Source: an uncultured Lachnospiraceae bacterium
GTDB lineage: Bacteria; Bacillota; Clostridia; Lachnospirales; Lachnospiraceae
Length of the DNA stretch: 64,000 bases
Direction of reading: 5' to 3'
Assembly (NCBI GenBank): GCA_947173495.1
Contig: CAMWFQ010000003.1
Location: 1-64,000, forward strand
The notes beneath the pieces were generated by a model that had not been told where the DNA came from, made no database searches, and worked only from the letters and a program-made list of their open reading frames with translations. The position numbers and the translations under genes are program-made. This document shows, piece after piece, positions 42,735 through 51,634 of the stretch (the first letter of the stretch is position 1; each line of letters starts with the position of its first letter).

Positions 42735-44927
42735 TTAACCCCAGTAGGTATAGCTTCCGGGCTCGACGGTTTCTTTTTTATCTCCTATGACGATCTCACT
42801 CCTCACAGGGGTGGTGATCTCAAATCGTACCTGATCATCCACATACTTCCATGCGGAGCGGATCTGTCCGTGTCTGGTATTCAGCGTCACGTCGATCCAG
42901 CCCAGACGCTTGTCCGGTTTGGGAGTGATGCGCGCCCCGGCAAATCCCGGCGCTTCCTCCACAGGCTTGATCCCCGCCGCCTCCTCATAGAGCCAGTCGG
43001 CCACCGATCCGTAGGAATAATGGTTGAAAGAATTCATCTCCGGGCTCCAGAGAGAGCCATCCTCCATAATACCGTCCCAGTGCTCCCATATGGTGGTGGC
43101 GCCTTTCCTTACCGGATACAGCCAGGAAGGATATTCCTCTCTCAAAAGAAGAGAATAGGCCAGATCCGTATGCCCGTAATTGCTGAGCACATGGAGGATA
43201 TAAGGAGTTCCCACAAAACCTGTCATGATCCGGGTTCCATCCCTGACAATCATATCTGCCAGTGCATCGGCTGTCTTCTGAGGATCCTCCGCCAATTCAA
43301 ACCATACCGCAAGAATGTGCTCGGTCTGGGTAAGATATTCCGGATAAGCCTTCCGGAAAGCCTTTCTGATCTCCTCAAAGAGAGCCTCGTATTCGGACAT
43401 ATCTTTCCCCAATACACGTCCTGCCCTGGCCGTCAGCTGAGCGGAACGGGCATAAAAGGCTGTAGCGATAAAATCCTCCCGGCTTGCGCCCCTGTAGCTT
43501 CCCACAGGCGCATCCAGTCCTACCCAGTCCCCGAAATGCTCTCCGCCGGTCCATAAATATTGGGTCGTGGTGCTCCCTGTAATAAAGTCCACCCACTTTT
43601 TCATGCTCTCAAACTGCTCTTCCAGATCCGATACATTTCCGTAGGTCATATAGATCTGCCAGGGGCAGATGGTAGCGGCGTCCCCCCAGGCAGCACTCTC
43701 TCTACACTCAGGAAGATAATTGGGAATCACCTGAGGCACGGAACCGCTCTCAAGCTGCTCCGCCGCCAGATCCCGCAGCCATTTGCGGAAAAAAGTCGCC
43801 ACATCAAAATTATAGGCGGCCGCCTTGGTGAAGGTCTGAGCGTCTCCTGTCCATCCCAGACGCTCATCCCGCTGAGGACAGTCCGTAGGCACATCCAGAA
43901 AGTTTCCTTTTTGTCCCCAGAGCACATTGGAGAAGAGCTGGTTGATCCCTTCATGGGCCGTGCGCACAAAGCCGGTCTGCTTCATATCCGAATAAACGGC
44001 AATGGCCGTAAACTGATCTGCCGAAGGCTCTCCCGGAAACTCTTCCAGCTTCAGATAGCGGAAGCCGAAGAAGGTAAGCCTGGGATGCCAGGTCTGCCTC
44101 CCCTCCTTGCAGATATAGCAGATTTCCGCCTTTGCACTGCGGTAATTTTCGTTGTAGAAGTTTCCATCCTTATCCAGGATCTCCCCGTGAAGGATCCGGA
44201 TCTTGTCGCCCTTATGGGCATCCAGCGTAAACTCCACATAGCCGGTAATATTCTGTCCGAAATCAACCACCCACTCCCCTGCAGGCGTCCGTATGATCTT
44301 TTTTGCGCCGACCCGCTCCATCTCCTTAATCTGTTCCCCTTCCTGGGGGATCAGCGTATCCATGGGCCAGGAAAACTCGCATACCTCTCCTTTGGCTGGA
44401 GGCACGTCTTTCTCCCCGGGCTCCAGGGATGCGTCATAGCTTTCTCCATCATAAATTTCAGAAAACCGCACCGGTCCCTCCTGCACCTTCCAGGTCTGAT
44501 CGGTGGCAATGATCTGATTTTCCCCGTTCTTACCGGATAAAATAAGCTCTCCCAGGATTCCCTGATCTCTCTCCATGCGCCTTTCCTTATCCTCCGAGGA
44601 TTTCCAGCCCGGCATGCGGGAAGAGAACCAGCCCTTCCCCAGCGTCACACAGATCTCATTTTCCCCTTCTCTGATAAGCTCTGTGACATCATACTCCTGA
44701 TATTGAAGCCGCTTCTCATAGACCGTCCAGCCCGGAGCAAGCACATAATCGCCTACCCGCTTTCCATTGATCTGCGCTTCATAGACCCCCAGGGCCGTCA
44801 GATACAGCACTGCGCTTCCGGGCGCCTGTTCCTGCTGCCATGTCCTTGAAAACACAGGACATACTTCTCCCATTTTTTCTGCGGGACGGATCCACCGGGC
44901 CGTCCACTCTTTTCTTTTGCTGCTCAT
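42735..44927 (-). CDS. Alpha-L-rhamnosidase, GH78
   Basis: A 730-residue glycoside hydrolase that releases L-rhamnose from non-reducing ends. An N-terminal beta-sandwich (about 1-330, with YEAQINGKRVGDYVLAPGWT) precedes the (alpha/alpha)6 catalytic domain, in which FLDVPTDCPQRDERLGWTGD holds the key acidic residues and TIWEHWDGI the later ones. No signal peptide, so the substrate is imported first by the adjoining ABC transporter. It is somewhat shorter than the roughly 900-1000 residues of many family members, lacking an extra N-terminal beta domain. ATG overlaps the permease stop (ATGA). Confidence 0.94.
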   Translation of the reverse strand: MSSKRKEWTARWIRPAEKMGEVCPVFSRTWQQEQAPGSAVLYLTALGVYEAQINGKRVGDYVLAPGWTVYEKRLQYQEYDVTELIREGENEICVTLGKGWFSSRMPGWKSSEDKERRMERDQGILGELILSGKNGENQIIATDQTWKVQEGPVRFSEIYDGESYDASLEPGEKDVPPAKGEVCEFSWPMDTLIPQEGEQIKEMERVGAKKIIRTPAGEWVVDFGQNITGYVEFTLDAHKGDKIRILHGEILDKDGNFYNENYRSAKAEICYICKEGRQTWHPRLTFFGFRYLKLEEFPGEPSADQFTAIAVYSDMKQTGFVRTAHEGINQLFSNVLWGQKGNFLDVPTDCPQRDERLGWTGDAQTFTKAAAYNFDVATFFRKWLRDLAAEQLESGSVPQVIPNYLPECRESAAWGDAATICPWQIYMTYGNVSDLEEQFESMKKWVDFITGSTTTQYLWTGGEHFGDWVGLDAPVGSYRGASREDFIATAFYARSAQLTARAGRVLGKDMSEYEALFEEIRKAFRKAYPEYLTQTEHILAVWFELAEDPQKTADALADMIVRDGTRIMTGFVGTPYILHVLSNYGHTDLAYSLLLREEYPSWLYPVRKGATTIWEHWDGIMEDGSLWSPEMNSFNHYSYGSVADWLYEEAAGIKPVEEAPGFAGARITPKPDKRLGWIDVTLNTRHGQIRSAWKYVDDQVRFEITTPVRSEIVIGDKKETVEPGSYTYWG

Positions 44928-45778
44928 CCTTTCACTGCACCTCCTGTCAGTCCTTCCACAATCTGGGAAGAAAATACAAAATAAAGAATAATGATGGGTA
45001 TCAATGTAATAATAACCGCCGCCATGGACTCGCTCATATATCGGGTAAACTGACTGATATACTGATAAATCGCCAGGGTCAGGGTCTTAACATTCTTGTT
45101 TCCCAGAAGCACCATGGGCATATAAAAATCATTCCACTCCTGAATCGCCGTGATCAGAGCCATGGTTACGATCACCGGTTTGCAGACAGGAAGAACAATC
45201 CGAAAGAAAATGGTAAAGTCTCCCGCCCCATCCAGCCTTGCCGATTCCTCCAGCGCCACCGGAATGGTCTTAAAGAACTTCTGAAAAATGAAGCAGGCCA
45301 TGGAGATTCCCGCCATATATACCAGAATCATTCCCGGAAGCTTATTAAGAAGGCCGATCTTTTTCAGAATCAGAAACAGAGGAAGGACGCTCACCTGTAC
45401 CGGCACCATCATCCCTACCAGAAAGTATGCCGTGAGGAAAGATTTCCCCTTAAAATCATAACGTGAAATCCCGTAGGCTGTCAACGCCGCAATAAAGGTA
45501 CATCCGGCTGTTCCGCAGACAGTCAGCACAATACTGTTTTTAAAATATTTCAGGAAAATGTCTTCAATCAGAATCTTCCGGTAGCTCTCAAAGGAGAGCG
45601 CCCTGGGCAGTCCCACAAAATTACTGACCAGATCACCCTTGGTCTTAAGGGAATCAAGAAGGGTTATACCAATCACAAAAACCGTGGTAAGGGTATAAAC
45701 GATCAAAACCGCCGCCAGGACTGCCCTGGCCAGCTTTGCTGTCGGTGATAAAATTTCTCCGCTTTGCTTTCTCTTCAT
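44924..45778 (-). CDS. ABC sugar permease, MalG type
   Basis: A 284-residue permease with six helices. The EAA loop is PVALEESARLDGAGDFTIFFR followed by IVLPVCKP. It is the second membrane subunit, after that at 45788-46696, and overlaps the rhamnosidase start. The cargo is probably a rhamnoside. Confidence 0.92.
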   Translation of the reverse strand: MKRKQSGEILSPTAKLARAVLAAVLIVYTLTTVFVIGITLLDSLKTKGDLVSNFVGLPRALSFESYRKILIEDIFLKYFKNSIVLTVCGTAGCTFIAALTAYGISRYDFKGKSFLTAYFLVGMMVPVQVSVLPLFLILKKIGLLNKLPGMILVYMAGISMACFIFQKFFKTIPVALEESARLDGAGDFTIFFRIVLPVCKPVIVTMALITAIQEWNDFYMPMVLLGNKNVKTLTLAIYQYISQFTRYMSESMAAVIITLIPIIILYFVFSSQIVEGLTGGAVKG

Positions 45779-45787
45779 GGGCCCTCC

Positions 45788-46696
45788 TTACATATCATAT
45801 TCAAACTTCGACAAAAACTTGTTTTGCAGTACCGTAACAAACAGCATGATCACAAACATCAGCACGCAGATGGACGCGCCGAATCCCAGATTGGACTTGC
45901 CGTTTAAGCCGCTTCCAAAAGTATACCGATAAAACACCATATTGGCAAAATCCAGGCACCCGTTTACGCCCCCGTTAGCGCCCCCCAGAATAAAAGGCAT
46001 ATCAAAGATTGCCAGGGCCCAGATGGTGCTCATGGTAATAATAGACGCACAGGAAGGAAGCGATAAGGGCAGCAGAATACGGAAAAATCTCTGCCACTCG
46101 TTACATCCGTCAATCCTGCATGAGTCCATGATATCCCTTGAAATATCCATCAGATTGGAGTAAAAGATCATGATGCCTGATCCTGCCCCCTGCCAGATAA
46201 TCAGCACAATCATCAGCTTAAAGGCTCTGTCCGGATCTCCAAACCAGGCGCTCTGCCATTCCGGATGCCCAAGCCATTCAAAGATCTTGTTCAAAAATCC
46301 GATATTGGGATCAAACAAAAGAGTCGCAAAAAAGCTCACGATGGCGGAACTGATCACATAGGGCATAAAAATCATAAATTTAATATAATTATATGCCGGA
46401 ATCTTGATATACAAAAGATAAGCAATCAGATACTGAAAAGGCGTAATGATGAGCCATACGCACAGCAGATATTTCAAATTATTTTTAAGCGCATTAAACA
46501 TGGTGGGCGCCATCCGTTCATTGAAAAATAACGTTCTGAAATTTTCCAGACCGATAAACTTCATTTCCCCCAGTCCCGACCACTCAAACACACTTAAATA
46601 AAACACATAAAAAATTGGAAGAATAATAAATATCGTATACAGGATAAATCCGGGAGCAATAAATAAAATATGTTTCTTCTTTTTCAAATTCCCCAT
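45788..46696 (-). CDS. ABC sugar permease, MalF type
   Basis: A 302-residue permease with six helices, first near residues 10-35. The EAA loop is ISRDIMDSCRIDGCNEWQRFF followed by RILLPLS. The ATG at 46696 has GAGAAGGG upstream; 46735 is an unsupported longer start. There is no ATPase gene in the cluster, so a shared MsmX-type ATPase must serve. Confidence 0.91.
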   Translation of the reverse strand: MGNLKKKKHILFIAPGFILYTIFIILPIFYVFYLSVFEWSGLGEMKFIGLENFRTLFFNERMAPTMFNALKNNLKYLLCVWLIITPFQYLIAYLLYIKIPAYNYIKFMIFMPYVISSAIVSFFATLLFDPNIGFLNKIFEWLGHPEWQSAWFGDPDRAFKLMIVLIIWQGAGSGIMIFYSNLMDISRDIMDSCRIDGCNEWQRFFRILLPLSLPSCASIITMSTIWALAIFDMPFILGGANGGVNGCLDFANMVFYRYTFGSGLNGKSNLGFGASICVLMFVIMLFVTVLQNKFLSKFEYDM

Positions 46697-46763
46697 CCCT
46701 TCTCTCTTTTCCGCAGGCAGCAGAAGAATCTGCATGTTCTCTGTGCCGGGCGATTTGACTGAA

Positions 46764-46797
46764 AGGAATGCCCCGTCTTGTATGGCGGGGCATTCCT
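46764..46797. terminator. Hairpin between binding protein and permeases
   Basis: AGGAATGCCCCG and CGGGGCATTCCT form a 12-bp stem. Six T follow on the plus strand, but on the minus (operon) strand only TTTC follows. It is likely a partial attenuator that keeps binding protein more abundant than permeases. The gap 46697-47008 also holds two related hairpins and a repeat but no gene. Confidence 0.65.
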
Positions 46798-46864
46798 TTT
46801 TTGTTATCTTTCCATTAATGATTCACAATTTTATGTACAGGCAGACCTCTGAACTATATTTATA

Positions 46865-46886
46865 GGAAACGACATTAGTCGTTTCC
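46865..46886. repeat. Palindrome, GGAAACGAC hairpin
   Basis: GGAAACGAC-ATTA-GTCGTTTCC, a perfect nine-base hairpin. A related one lies at 46950-46983. It has no U-run. Confidence 0.6.
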
Positions 46887-46949
46887 GTTTGCGCCGTCCG
46901 CATGCTGCGAATGCAGCGAATCTCTCTGTGCGGACGTGCGCATCCATTT

Positions 46950-46983
46950 ATAGCAAACGGCAAATATTTTTGTCGTTTGCTAT
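46950..46983. repeat. Palindrome, ATAGCAAACG hairpin
   Basis: ATAGCAAACGGCA pairs with TGTCGTTTGCTAT over 13 positions with one G-T wobble. It lies 25 bases after the binding-protein stop and probably protects the 3' end of that part of the mRNA. Confidence 0.6.
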
Positions 46984-47008
46984 AAATTCTGTGATCCGCG
47001 AATTCTGC

Positions 47009-48370
47009 TTAATCCATAACTGCCGTGATCTCGTCACAGAAATCATCTACGCTCATACCGCCGGTGAAAACCTTGGAGAAATCCTGATCCCAGAGGTTGT
47101 TTGCCTCTCCATCCTTGGAGTGATAGTTCAGAACGCTCTGCCAGCTGGTATAGATATTTCCCTTGCCGCTCTCAGAGATCATCTTTGCGATATCTGTAGA
47201 AGCCTCGATCTGATCGGATGCAGACACGGAACCCTGAGACTGTACCCAAATAGTCTGAGCCTCCAGCGTTGCGCAGTAGTTTGCAAATGCCAGAGCCGCA
47301 TCCATGTTCTCGCTTGCACTGTTTACGGAAAATCCGTTGGCAGGTGTTCCTACCAGACCAGTCGTTCCATCTTCGCCCGGGATTGCAAAAGCGCCGTAAT
47401 TCAGATCCGGATTATTCTCGCTGATGGTGGAAACCTCCCAGGAACCTGCAATGGTCATGGCTGCATTTCCGGTGGTAAATGCCAGAATCTGTGCATTAGA
47501 ATCCGCCACGCCAAGCCAGTTATCTCCATAATATCCTTTCTCGCCCCATTCAAGCATTTTGTTCAAGCATCCCTTTACTTCCTCCCCTGCAGCGGGAACA
47601 GAGTAATCTGCCAGGCCCTTGGTATACTCCACATCATATGCTGCCAGAACCGGCTCGAAGGCAAAAAGAGTACTCCACTGGCTGTTGGGACACAAAGAAA
47701 TAGGGGTAATACCGGCATCCTTAATCTTTCCCAGAAGCTCTTCGAACTCGGAAAATGTAGTGGGAACTGTCCATCCGTTCTCCTCGAACATATCAATGTT
47801 ATAAAATGTTGTACGGGTATCCATGGTCAGCCAGGGTACGGAATAAGATTTTCCATCGATCTTTGTCAGTTCCATTGCCGCCTCGGGCATCAGGGAATAG
47901 TCAATCTTGTCTGTCAGTTCCTCACACACACCGTTACTCACATAGTCGCCCATGGTAGGATTCACGCTTCCGTTGGTCCAGAACAGATCGGGACCATCGC
48001 CGGACTGGATGGCTGTGGCAAGAATACTATAATAATTGTCATCCTTAATCTCATAATCGACTGTCACATTGGGATACTTCGCCTCAAAGCCTGCGATTAC
48101 ATCCTTAAGGCTGGGCTCAAAACTGAAGGCATGCTCCCAGATGGTAAGGGAACCGGAAATATCTGCTTCTGCGCTTTCCTGGTTTTCCTCTCCCTCCGCC
48201 GCATCAACTGCCTCGGCATCTTCTGCCACCGCTTCGGTGTTCTCTGCTGCAGTATCTGCTTCCTGCGTGTTGCCGGAAGAAGCATCATTTCCGCCGCCGC
48301 ACGCTGCAAGTGACAGTGTCAGTGCTGCCGCCCCCAGAAGAGCAATCACTTTTTTCATGTTCTTTTTCAT
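47009..48370 (-). CDS. ABC sugar-binding lipoprotein of the rhamnoside transporter
   Basis: A 453-residue family-1 solute-binding protein. The signal peptide runs to the lipobox LAAC (C24), then an acidic Ala/Glu/Asp linker (about 30-70) and the binding domain, with SLTIWEHAFSFEPSLKDVIA and ITEGTAAM-like TTGNAAMTIAGSW. The start has TAGGAGG upstream. It is the first gene after the promoter at 48502-48530 and stands before the two permeases and the rhamnosidase. Sugar specificity is inferred from the GH78 gene. Confidence 0.92.
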   Translation of the reverse strand: MKKNMKKVIALLGAAALTLSLAACGGGNDASSGNTQEADTAAENTEAVAEDAEAVDAAEGEENQESAEADISGSLTIWEHAFSFEPSLKDVIAGFEAKYPNVTVDYEIKDDNYYSILATAIQSGDGPDLFWTNGSVNPTMGDYVSNGVCEELTDKIDYSLMPEAAMELTKIDGKSYSVPWLTMDTRTTFYNIDMFEENGWTVPTTFSEFEELLGKIKDAGITPISLCPNSQWSTLFAFEPVLAAYDVEYTKGLADYSVPAAGEEVKGCLNKMLEWGEKGYYGDNWLGVADSNAQILAFTTGNAAMTIAGSWEVSTISENNPDLNYGAFAIPGEDGTTGLVGTPANGFSVNSASENMDAALAFANYCATLEAQTIWVQSQGSVSASDQIEASTDIAKMISESGKGNIYTSWQSVLNYHSKDGEANNLWDQDFSKVFTGGMSVDDFCDEITAVMD

Positions 48371-48382
48371 ATTTTTCCTCCT

Positions 48383-48485
48383 ATTCCAGTTCCGCAGCTA
48401 CGCGGCAGTGCCCCTTTATCTGGCTCATATTTCCGGCTGCTCTCGCATCCGTAAATCGAGCCGGGCACTTCTGCTTCGCTGCTGT
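48383..48485. repeat. Dispersed repeat B, copy 2, in the binding-protein leader
   Basis: Matches 16-122 closely (see that entry). It has a hairpin CCGCAGCTACGCGG and a longer pairing of GTGCCC with GGGCAC. It lies between the start of transcription (about 48495) and the ribosome site, so nearly the whole leader RNA is repeat. Confidence 0.8.
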
Positions 48486-48501
48486 TTTAAAGTTTAAAAT
48501 A

Positions 48502-48530
48502 ATGATAGAAGTTTGCCAATGCAAATGCAA
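48502..48530 (-). promoter_or_regulatory. Promoter of the rhamnoside operon
   Basis: On the minus strand TTGCAT (48530-48525) and TATCAT (48507-48502) are 17 bases apart. TTGCCAATGCAAATGCAA across the spacer and -35 is partly palindromic. Confidence 0.65.
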
Positions 48531-48579
48531 TCAACAAACTTCTCCTTTTTCTTCACAAAACTATCTTTATATTTTCTCT

Positions 48580-48612
48580 GATTCAAGATCTTATCTCCGG
48601 ATTCAAAATCTT
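48580..48612 (-). promoter_or_regulatory. Direct repeats, candidate AraC-type activator site
   Basis: On the minus strand AAGATTTTGAATC (48612-48600) and AAGATCTTGAATC (48592-48580) are 20 bases apart and differ at one position. They end about 50 bases upstream of the -35. AraC-type proteins bind such same-face direct repeats. The regulator encoded next door (48683-49810) is the obvious candidate. The gap 48371-48682 holds these sites, the promoter and repeat B. Confidence 0.65.
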
Positions 48613-48682
48613 ATTATTTACAGGAATCGGCGGATAGATTTGTCGTCTGTCCTGTCATACTGTGAGGAACAGCTGCCTGCTT

Positions 48683-49810
48683 TCAGTTCGTCTTCCGGTA
48701 ATCTGTAATAGTGGAACCGGTCACCTTCTTAAACACCCGGACCATGTAATTCTCATTGGAAAATCCGGTCTGCTCCGCGATCTCCGCCAGTGAAAGGCTG
48801 CGGTCCGAGAGCCTTGTCTTGACCATTTCCACCTTCTGCTCATTCACATACTGCACCAGGGTTTTTCCTGTCCTTGCCTTGAATTTTTTGCAGAAACTGG
48901 GAACGCTCATGTTGCTGTCCTTTGCAATCTCCGCAAGGGAGAGTCCTTCTTCCAGATGGTCTCTGATGAAATCCATCGCCGCCTTCAGCTCGTCAAAGGG
49001 CTCCTCATGATAAAAAAACAGATATTTCTCCGTGGATGAAGCAGCTTCATCCGCCGCCCGGGATGCCTCCTTATATCTTTCGGGAATCTCTTCCGTCCGC
49101 TCAAACTCCCTGCTGACACCCAGAATGATCTGCTGACTCATGATCCGCTCCGTATCTTCCTTCAGGCAGGCGGCCACCGCGGCGAAATTTTCCTGCCGTT
49201 CACAATCCGCCAGCCCCTGATCTGCCTGAAACACTATGAACATATCGCCTGCTGCCGGTGCAAACAGAGTTCCCGCTCCATACCCTGAAAGAAGCTCTTC
49301 CAGAAAATGCGCCGCCATTTTCCTGTCCAGTCCGTTCTCTTCCTGACAGAAACGGATCACTCCGATCCGGTAAATCAGACTTTCCCTCTCCTCCCGTGGA
49401 GCCCTGCGCTGTATACTCTCGTCCTGAAAACGGCTCCGGGACTTTTTTTCATAAATTTTCCGTATCTCTCCCGAGAGCCGCTCTCCGTTCAGTTCATGCT
49501 TGAGGAGATAGCCATCCGCTCCCACCTCAAGAGCCTCTCTTGCATAGTTAAAGTCATTATGACAGCTCAGGATCAAAATTCCCATGCCGGCGTGCTGTAC
49601 CTTTACTTTCCGGATCAGATCCATTCCCTGCATTCCTGTCATTTCCAGATCGGTCAGCAATATATCCACCGGGTTCCCTTTTAAATAGGAAAGTGCTTCC
49701 GATGCATCCTCAAAGGTCTGTCTGATATGCACATCTCTCGCTCCGTCCAGAAGGGTCTGTATCCCGATCCGGGAGAGCATTTCGTCATCTACGATTACTA
49801 CTTCTATCAT
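48683..49810 (-). CDS. YesN-type response regulator (REC + AraC HTH)
   Basis: A 375-residue regulator. Receiver domain: acidic pair VDDEM at 8-12, phosphoacceptor D55 in LLTDLEMTGMQG, K near 104 in YLLKHEL. A middle region (120-270) has a TTGATE-like helical fold. The C-terminal two-HTH AraC domain has LSLAEIAKDSNMSVPSFCKK and LSLAEIAEQTGFSNENYMVR. It starts six bases after the kinase stop and probably controls the rhamnoside operon downstream. Confidence 0.92.
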   Translation of the reverse strand: MIEVVIVDDEMLSRIGIQTLLDGARDVHIRQTFEDASEALSYLKGNPVDILLTDLEMTGMQGMDLIRKVKVQHAGMGILILSCHNDFNYAREALEVGADGYLLKHELNGERLSGEIRKIYEKKSRSRFQDESIQRRAPREERESLIYRIGVIRFCQEENGLDRKMAAHFLEELLSGYGAGTLFAPAAGDMFIVFQADQGLADCERQENFAAVAACLKEDTERIMSQQIILGVSREFERTEEIPERYKEASRAADEAASSTEKYLFFYHEEPFDELKAAMDFIRDHLEEGLSLAEIAKDSNMSVPSFCKKFKARTGKTLVQYVNEQKVEMVKTRLSDRSLSLAEIAEQTGFSNENYMVRVFKKVTGSTITDYRKTN

Positions 49811-49816
49811 ACTTCT

Positions 49817-51634
49817 CTATAAAATCTCCGTTTTCTTCTCTTCCGCACTACATTTCAGCAGTGGCAGCCGGTACTCTACTGTAGTCCCTCTGCCCGCTTG
49901 GCTTTCGATCTCCATTCCGTATTCCTCTCCATATTCCAGCCGGATCAGCTGTTCAATATTATGAAGTCCGATATTGGTATGATCCTCCTGCTTTTCTTCC
50001 CCTCTGCGCCAGCTCTCCACATCAAAGCCGATCCCGTTATCCTGCACCCTGATCCGAAGCTGCCCATCCTCCCAGATATGGATATGAATCCTTCCCCGGC
50101 GTTTCCCGCGGGAAAATCCGTGGGTGATGGCGTTCTCCACCACAGGCTGCAGCAGAAATTTGCGGATCCTGAAACGCTCCGGTTCCAGATCCAGTTCAAA
50201 CTCCAGCTCAAAATTCATAAACCGTGCTTTCTGTATCCTCGCATAATTTTCGATCAGGGTGATCTCTTCCTTCAGGGTATAATTCTCGTCTTCTATCTGA
50301 GCGGCATTCATCAGGATTCCCACCAGTGCCTCCACCATTTTGCTGATATTATCCTGCCTGTTAATGACCGCCATCCACTTAATGGTATTTAAAGCATTAT
50401 AAATAAAATGCGGCTTGATCTGGGCAGTCAGAGCCCTGGCCTCCAGCTGATTCTTCTCTTTCAGATTTCTCTCATTGGTCACCACCAGATCATTGATCTT
50501 TTCCGTCATCTGATTAAAATGCTGTCCCAGACTCCTGACCTCTCCTATGGAGGACTGCTCCATTTTGATATGCAGATCCCCCTGGGCAAAGGCATCCATC
50601 TTCTGGCTTAGAAGCGAAATGGGATGAAAAATATAATGGTTCAGCAAAAACAGCATGGCAAAGACAAAGGTCAGATAGATCACGCAGATCAGTATTGTAG
50701 CGGCCCTCAGTCCCTCCATCGGCTTCAGGATATTGGATACCGGGCAGATGCTCACAAAATACAGCTCCGGAGAGTAGAGGGCACAGGACGCATAGATCAC
50801 ATCCTGCCCCTCAATTCTGCTGCTTCCATAGATCTTCTGCCTGTCCATGACCAGGTCCTTTGCCGGAAATTCCTTCCCGATCTCCTCCTGGTTCACACTG
50901 TAAAAAATCTTCCCCTCTCCATCCAGCACATATCTCTCCAAGCCGTTTACATTGAGTCCTTTAAACGGCTTGGAAAACAGCTTCTCGTTCAGTACAAGGC
51001 AGAGCGTACCCACACTGACAAGATCCGTATCATTCACCTCTCTGACCAGAAGATAGCGCTGGCTTTTCCACTTTCCAAAGAGAGCGTCGGCGCGAAACCA
51101 CCTGGCCCTTCCCCCGGCAGCTGACACCGCCTCCTCATGGGTCTCCACTACCTTTCTAATATCCACGCTGTTCTGAAGGCCTGCTGAATAGATTTTTCCG
51201 CCGCTGAGCAGATAAGCTGACATTACGTCACTGTTGGAATAACAGATGGCCTCCATGCTTTCAATGATTCTCTCCTCCTTCTCTTCCTCTGAGAGAACAA
51301 CAGCTGTGCGCGTGCTCTCCGTCCGTTTGTCCTGAACTGAATCCCTCTTCTCTGTTCCCGGCAGAAGGCCGACTGTGCCGCCGTAATAGAGATTCATGGT
51401 GGCCTCCTCATATTTGGTCATAAGGGTTTTCACCTGCTGGGAGACCGCCGCCATAGTATCCGCCATATTGGAACCGTAGTTGTCAACCACACTGTTGCGG
51501 AATACCGTGCCTGCAAGTATGGCTATGGTCAGAAAGGGCAGGATTACCAGCACTGCAAACAGCAGGAAGAAACGGGATCTTATTCCATATTTTTCTGAAT
51601 GAACTCTGCTGCTCCTTTGTACTTTATTAAGCAC
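49817..51634 (-). CDS. YesM-type sensor histidine kinase
   Basis: A 605-residue membrane kinase. Helices at about 18-40 and 307-330 enclose a large extracellular Cache-like sensor. HAMP follows (HPISLLSQKMDAFAQGDLH), then a His_kinase domain with TAQIKPHFIYNALNTIKWM and HATPase (GFSRGKRRGRIHI, VQDNGIGFD). A GTG start at 51634 is proposed: GGAGG lies five bases upstream, and the start overlaps the preceding gene by eight bases. The frame stays open further upstream across the His-rich tail of the NifX-like gene, where it is a shadow. Confidence 0.88.
   Translation of the reverse strand: MLNKVQRSSRVHSEKYGIRSRFFLLFAVLVILPFLTIAILAGTVFRNSVVDNYGSNMADTMAAVSQQVKTLMTKYEEATMNLYYGGTVGLLPGTEKRDSVQDKRTESTRTAVVLSEEEKEERIIESMEAICYSNSDVMSAYLLSGGKIYSAGLQNSVDIRKVVETHEEAVSAAGGRARWFRADALFGKWKSQRYLLVREVNDTDLVSVGTLCLVLNEKLFSKPFKGLNVNGLERYVLDGEGKIFYSVNQEEIGKEFPAKDLVMDRQKIYGSSRIEGQDVIYASCALYSPELYFVSICPVSNILKPMEGLRAATILICVIYLTFVFAMLFLLNHYIFHPISLLSQKMDAFAQGDLHIKMEQSSIGEVRSLGQHFNQMTEKINDLVVTNERNLKEKNQLEARALTAQIKPHFIYNALNTIKWMAVINRQDNISKMVEALVGILMNAAQIEDENYTLKEEITLIENYARIQKARFMNFELEFELDLEPERFRIRKFLLQPVVENAITHGFSRGKRRGRIHIHIWEDGQLRIRVQDNGIGFDVESWRRGEEKQEDHTNIGLHNIEQLIRLEYGEEYGMEIESQAGRGTTVEYRLPLLKCSAEEKKTEIL

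Noticed and set aside
46889-48313. Long plus-strand ORF of 474 codons opposite the sugar-binding protein
   Set aside because: It is a mirror of a clear lipoprotein gene with signal peptide and ribosome site. Its product has no recognisable domain, and is rich in Cys, His and Ile in the way of antisense shadows.
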